10,878 bases of DNA from CAZTPJ01 sp964614515. GTDB lineage: Bacteria > Planctomycetota > Phycisphaerae > Phycisphaerales > UBA1924. The stretch spans positions 1-10,878 of the forward strand of contig CAZTPJ010000103.1 in the NCBI GenBank assembly GCA_964614515.1, read 5' to 3'. Each line of letters starts with the position of its first letter. The stretch's first letter is position 1. The position numbers were made by a program, and so were the translations under genes. This document shows, in pieces, positions 8,405 to 10,878 of the stretch. A model generated the notes under the pieces. The model was not told the origin of the DNA and did no database searches. It saw only the letters and a program-made list of their open reading frames with translations.

Positions 8405-8752
8405 TCAGAAGCAATCCGATTCAAGGTCGTAGACGACACGCGGGTCGAAGACCACACGCTCGTTGGATGGCTGGAGTGATGCCCAGAGCCCGCTGGCGCC
8501 GCGAAGGGGGAGGGTAGCGAGGGGGGTGCTGGATCCACTGAAGCCATCCTTTGCGAAGACGACAATCTGCTTGTTGTCCACGACGACGACTTTCGTGCCC
8601 CCGACCGCCATGGCGCAATCGGCCGGCGGATCAAATTGGCCGATATCGTCCGACTCGGTCACATGCTTGCCGACGCTTTGCCCCGCGGTCTCATCGGGGT
8701 AGGCGAGAGCGACCAAGGCCAGCAGAACCCACACAGTCCATTGCATCTTCAT
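8405..8752 (-). CDS. N-terminal fragment (115 aa) of the interrupted secreted protein
   Basis: This is the piece that would be made if the TGA stops translation: a signal peptide (MKMQWTVWVLLALVALA with cleavage near TAG-Q) and about 90 mature residues ending DPRVVYDLESDCF. It has its own promoter and a strong AAGGAG ribosome binding site, so it is likely expressed. The fragment lacks most of the fold and the dockerin-like tail and is probably not functional alone. Confidence 0.6.
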   Translation of the reverse strand: MKMQWTVWVLLALVALAYPDETAGQSVGKHVTESDDIGQFDPPADCAMAVGGTKVVVVDNKQIVVFAKDGFSGSSTPLATLPLRGASGLWASLQPSNERVVFDPRVVYDLESDCF

Positions 8753-8766
8753 TTCGTTCTCCTTAG

Positions 8767-8796
8767 GTGGCAGTCCTTAGGGTGCCTGAGTATAAT
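8767..8796 (+). promoter_or_regulatory. Promoter of the kelch-protein gene
   Basis: A perfect TATAAT at 8791-8796, with GTGGCA (8767-8772, four of six matches to TTGACA) 18 nt upstream. The expected transcript start falls near 8803, in or beside the CCCCTAGGGG palindrome, leaving a leader of about 25 nt with AAGGAG (8816-8821) 7 nt from the ATG. Confidence 0.6.
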
Positions 8797-8817
8797 CCCC
8801 TAGGGGCGTCTGGACAA
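8789..8817 (-). promoter_or_regulatory. Promoter of the interrupted secreted-protein gene, overlapping the kelch promoter
   Basis: On the minus strand, TTGTCC (8817-8812, four of six) and TATACT (8794-8789, five of six) are separated by exactly 17 nt. The two opposing -10 elements overlap by four bases (8791-8794), so both promoters cannot be occupied at once. Confidence 0.55.
8797..8806. promoter_or_regulatory. Palindrome CCCCTAGGGG at the divergent promoters, possible operator
   Basis: A perfect 10-bp palindrome sits directly downstream of the plus-strand TATAAT and inside the spacer of the minus-strand promoter. A protein bound here could block both. No regulator is encoded nearby. Confidence 0.4.
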
Positions 8818-8828
8818 GGAGATGGCCA

Positions 8829-9974
8829 ATGAGGACATGGCGCGTAGAACGTCTGATTGGCCGCCCACTCAGCACGAGCGCGGCCGCGACGTTGTGGTTG
8901 GGTGCCGGGCAACTCGCCCATGCACAGCCCGAGGCCCGCATGGCCCCGGCGCTCGTCTACGACACTGCTCGGAGTGTCGCTGTCCTCTTCGGCGGCTATG
9001 TGCCGTCCTCGCAACACTACGGTGATACATGGGAGTACGACCGGGGGCGATGGTGCTTCCGAACCCAGTTTCCGCTGGGTCGGGCCGGCCCCGTCAATGG
9101 TGCTTACGACGCGGGCGCGGGCGCGGTATTCGTGACGATCGGCGGGGGTGAGACTTGGGCCTGGGATGGAACAGTCTGGTCCCATCGAGCCTCACAGAAC
9201 CTCTACACTGCCTTCGGTGCCGCCATGGTCTATGACGAGCGCCGGGGGGTGCTGGTGCAGCATGGGGGATGGCCCACATTCCCGAATCCGACTTGGTCTG
9301 ACACATGGGAGTGGAACGGCCAAATATGGAGTCGTGTCTCCGATCAGGGGCCGTCGAACCAGTGGTACACCAGCATGGTCTACGATTCCCGGCGCGGCGT
9401 CTGCGTCGTTTTCCCCGAGGATGGGCCGAGTTCATCGACCTGGGAGTGGGACGGCGTCCAATGGCGGCTGGTCTCTCTGGTGGGACCGCCGGAACGCAAG
9501 ACGACTTCTCTTGCGTACGATTCCGTGCGGGGCGTCACGGTAATGTTCGGCGGGCAGAAGCCCGGTGGCCCAGGCACGCACATCCTCTTCGGAGACACCT
9601 GGGAGTACGACGGCACGGAGTGGCGTGAGAGGCCCGTGCCGGGACCATCCCCGCGCTTCGGACATGGCATAACGTTCGATTCCAACCGGGGCGTCACGGT
9701 CCTCTTCGGCGGGCTTACCGCCAAGGGCGTGTCGAACGAAACATGGGAGTGGGATGGAGAGTCGTGGACGCTGATCGACGCGATCTGCTACCCCGACTGC
9801 GACACTACGACGGGGCCATGCGTGCTGGACATCTTCGATTTCTTATGTTTCGGCAACCGCTTCGCCGCCGGCGACCCCTACGCCTGCGACTGCGACCTCT
9901 CCACAGGCGCCGGCGTGTGCGATGTCTTCGACTTCCTGTGCTTTGGCAATGCCTTCAGCGCGGGGTGTCTGTAG
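8829..9974 (+). CDS. Secreted kelch-type beta-propeller protein with GC-type dockerin-like C-terminus
   Basis: 381 residues. Signal peptide about 1-32 (RVERLIGRP start, hydrophobic core, cut after AHA). Six propeller-like repeats follow, each built as YD-x-x-R-x-V-x-V-x-F-G-G and then TWEWDG-x-x-W: residues about 37-75, 88-118 (degenerate), 129-168, 178-213, 225-266 and 277-313, fitting a six-bladed kelch-like fold. Residues 320-381 hold two copies of a Cys/Asp-rich unit, CxxDIFDFLCFGNRFAAGD and CDVFDFLCFGNAFSAGC, which resembles the GC-type dockerin tail of Phycisphaerales surface proteins. Start chosen because AAGGAG (8816-8821) lies 7 nt before ATG 8829 behind a perfect TATAAT. Divergent from the interrupted secreted gene, 76 bp apart. 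Likely exported and surface-attached; the ligand or substrate is unknown. No enzymatic residues were recognised. Confidence 0.88.
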   Translation: MRTWRVERLIGRPLSTSAAATLWLGAGQLAHAQPEARMAPALVYDTARSVAVLFGGYVPSSQHYGDTWEYDRGRWCFRTQFPLGRAGPVNGAYDAGAGAVFVTIGGGETWAWDGTVWSHRASQNLYTAFGAAMVYDERRGVLVQHGGWPTFPNPTWSDTWEWNGQIWSRVSDQGPSNQWYTSMVYDSRRGVCVVFPEDGPSSSTWEWDGVQWRLVSLVGPPERKTTSLAYDSVRGVTVMFGGQKPGGPGTHILFGDTWEYDGTEWRERPVPGPSPRFGHGITFDSNRGVTVLFGGLTAKGVSNETWEWDGESWTLIDAICYPDCDTTTGPCVLDIFDFLCFGNRFAAGDPYACDCDLSTGAGVCDVFDFLCFGNAFSAGCL

Positions 9975-9999
9975 ACACGGATCACATACGTGTGCCGTG
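9965..9999. terminator. Overlapping hairpins at the end of the kelch gene, probable terminator region
   Basis: GTGTCT-GT-AGACAC (9965-9978) is a perfect palindrome over the TAG stop. It overlaps a second hairpin in which CACGG(AT)CACA (9976-9986) pairs with TGTGCCGTG (9991-9999) around TACG. A third small stem, CGGTG-GTCA-CACCG (10010-10023), covers the stop of the convergent glycosyltransferase gene. T-tracts are poor, so this is a terminator candidate only. Confidence 0.4.
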
Positions 10000-10015
10000 T
10001 TGACATCCACGGTGG

Positions 10016-10878
10016 TCACACCGGCGCCAGCGCATCACGATATCGCCGTGACAGTCCGCCGCTTGCGGCCAGCCACGGCGCGATCACGCGGGCGCCCGTG
10101 CGTGCGACGCCGGCCTTCCATCGTTCGAGGGAATCGAGCATCGGGCCGGGCGACATCGTGCCGATGATGAACACGTCCGGACGATCACGCTCGGCGACAA
10201 CCTCGACATCCATCTCGCAAAGCACTCGGCGAACCACGCCGGCGTTCTTGCCTTCATCAATGAGCGCGGCCGTGTGAAACGCCCGCTCGCGCATGGCCAG
10301 CGCCAGCGCTTCACGGCACTGCGCCACGCCCGTGAATCGCTCCCACTGACGCGACGACATCGGCTGACGCCGCTGCGCGTGAATGGTCTGGCGCAGTTGC
10401 ACAAGGCCCTGTGCATACCCGTTCATCGCCGATTCCTTCTCCGCGATCATGCGATATCGCTCGCGCACTTCGCGTAGTTCGCGGCGGCGAACGCCCTCGG
10501 GCGCGTAGCGCTGCACCACCCACCCGTTGTTCCGCGTCAATCGCGAGAGAATCACGTTCATGTCGCGACCGGCCGTGACCTTCGAATGACGCACGCGGAA
10601 CCAGCGATCGAATTCGATGCGATACCCGGCCTTAATCATGCGTGCGGCCAGGTCATACTCCTCGACGTAATATCCGAACGCCGCGTCATACCCGCCGAGC
10701 GTCATAAGCACATCGCGCCGAATCGCCACGCCGCAACCAACGAAGACTTCCGGCAGTCCCCCGCTCTCGCGCCGGCCGGTGTGCGGCAGGATGATGTCGG
10801 CGGAGATTGCGGCGACTTCATCGGGCGCCCGCGCGATGCGCTGAAGGTGACCGACATCGACCGGATGACTGTCATCGT
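10016..10878 (-). CDS. Family 2 glycosyltransferase, C-terminal part (5' end beyond the window)
   Basis: 286 codons are visible, reading in from the right edge; the start lies outside. The visible part opens with DDSHPVDVGHLQRI, the end of a DxD-type metal/nucleotide-sugar motif. Then come VFVGCGVAIRRDVLMTLGGYDAAFGYYVEEYDLAARMIKAGYRI, the acceptor-side GT-A signature with the EE-D catalytic-base region, and RVRHSKV. The enzyme would transfer a sugar from a nucleotide-sugar donor, probably for surface polysaccharide or protein glycosylation at the inner face of the membrane. A region rich in Arg and Glu follows, then a C-terminal stretch (PDVFIIGTMSPGPMLDSLERW, ending GARVIAPWLAASGG) that is not part of the GT-A core and looks like the start of a small alpha/beta domain. 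An internal GTG at 10729 is not the start, because homology runs through it. Convergent with the kelch gene, 41 bp between stops. Confidence 0.88.
   Translation of the reverse strand, partial: DDSHPVDVGHLQRIARAPDEVAAISADIILPHTGRRESGGLPEVFVGCGVAIRRDVLMTLGGYDAAFGYYVEEYDLAARMIKAGYRIEFDRWFRVRHSKVTAGRDMNVILSRLTRNNGWVVQRYAPEGVRRRELREVRERYRMIAEKESAMNGYAQGLVQLRQTIHAQRRQPMSSRQWERFTGVAQCREALALAMRERAFHTAALIDEGKNAGVVRRVLCEMDVEVVAERDRPDVFIIGTMSPGPMLDSLERWKAGVARTGARVIAPWLAASGGLSRRYRDALAPV

Larger units (their letters stand above)
7016..8752 (-). pseudogene. Secreted dockerin-like-tailed protein gene interrupted by one in-frame TGA
   Basis: Read from ATG 8752, a single frame runs 579 codons to TGA at 7016-7018, broken only by TGA at 8405-8407 (codon 116). 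Both sides belong to one protein type: planctomycete secreted proteins with PPADCAMAVGGTKVVVVDN, then DPRVVYD, WxxWxF-like segments, a WGDFSAT motif and a final EF-hand pair. Codons before the stop read DPRVVYDLESDCF and after it VAAIETY; homologues as I know them continue through an aromatic residue here (RFW/RWF-VAA), so TGG (Trp) to TGA is the simplest explanation. AAGGAG (8759-8764) lies 6 nt from the start, and a signal peptide (about 1-25, ending ETAG-Q) is intact. The tail has two D-x-N-x-D-x-x-x-D-x-x-D loops, dockerin-like. Two sampled lines of this gene have 30 and 33 G+C per 60 bases, below its neighbours. Function unknown. Sequencing error or TGA readthrough are alternatives. Confidence 0.75.

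Noticed and set aside
8405..8407. TGA as a selenocysteine codon
   Set aside because: No hairpin with a SECIS-like apex is visible just downstream, the flanking residues do not resemble a redox site, and the family is not a known selenoprotein family.
6605..8479. 624-codon plus-strand open frame
   Set aside because: It overlaps the end of the peptidase in another frame, crosses the terminator and runs antisense to the secreted-protein gene, whose frame has clear EF-hand and WGDFSAT motifs.
10016..10729. Glycosyltransferase starting at GTG 10729
   Set aside because: Family sequence continues upstream without a break to the window edge (DDSHP motif), so the real start lies outside the window.

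Overview
The window is high-GC bacterial DNA and most likely comes from a planctomycete, probably of the Phycisphaerae/Phycisphaerales type. The reasons are a C-terminal paired Cys/'FDFLCFGNxF' module ending near Gly-Cys (resembling the 'GC-type dockerin' of that group), a PEP-CTERM-like anchor (PAPGT, hydrophobic stretch, RRRR), an EF-hand dockerin-like tail, and large secreted beta-rich proteins. This placement is inference from protein style; no rRNA or other marker is present.

Layout. (1) 1-1540, minus: the N-terminal ~513 codons of pyruvate phosphate dikinase, cut by the window edge just after the phospho-histidine motif, with an unusual 47-residue basic extension. (2) 1541-1754: divergent intergenic region. 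(3) 1755-3709, plus: pabB (aminodeoxychorismate synthase component I), overlapping by 4 bp (ATGA) a Nudix hydrolase that may be the folate-pathway dihydroneopterin triphosphate pyrophosphatase. (4) 3804-6848, plus: a 1014-residue secreted subtilisin-family (S8) peptidase with an N-terminal beta-repeat region and a C-terminal PEP-CTERM-like anchor; the position of the catalytic Asp is occupied by Glu. (5) 6849-7015: convergent intergenic region with a terminator hairpin. (6) 7016-8752, minus: one secreted-protein gene broken by a single in-frame TGA, of visibly lower GC than its neighbours. (7) 8753-8828: a 76-bp divergent region with two overlapping promoters that share a -10 region and a CCCCTAGGGG palindrome. 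(8) 8829-9974, plus: a secreted kelch-type beta-propeller with the GC-type dockerin-like tail. (9) 10016-10878, minus: the C-terminal 286 codons of a family 2 glycosyltransferase, cut by the window edge.

How it fits together. The left third is housekeeping metabolism (PEP/pyruvate interconversion; folate synthesis). The middle and right are an extracytoplasmic block: three consecutive exported proteins, each with a different C-terminal surface or anchoring module (PEP-CTERM-like, EF-hand dockerin-like, GC-type dockerin-like), then a glycosyltransferase. I see no CRISPR, transposase, tRNA or rRNA. No intergenic stretch exceeds 300 bases. I do not see a clearly new multi-gene system. The items most worth checking are the in-frame TGA, the Asp-to-Glu change in the peptidase, the overlapping divergent promoters, the three poly-G tracts in pabB and the pabB-Nudix coupling.
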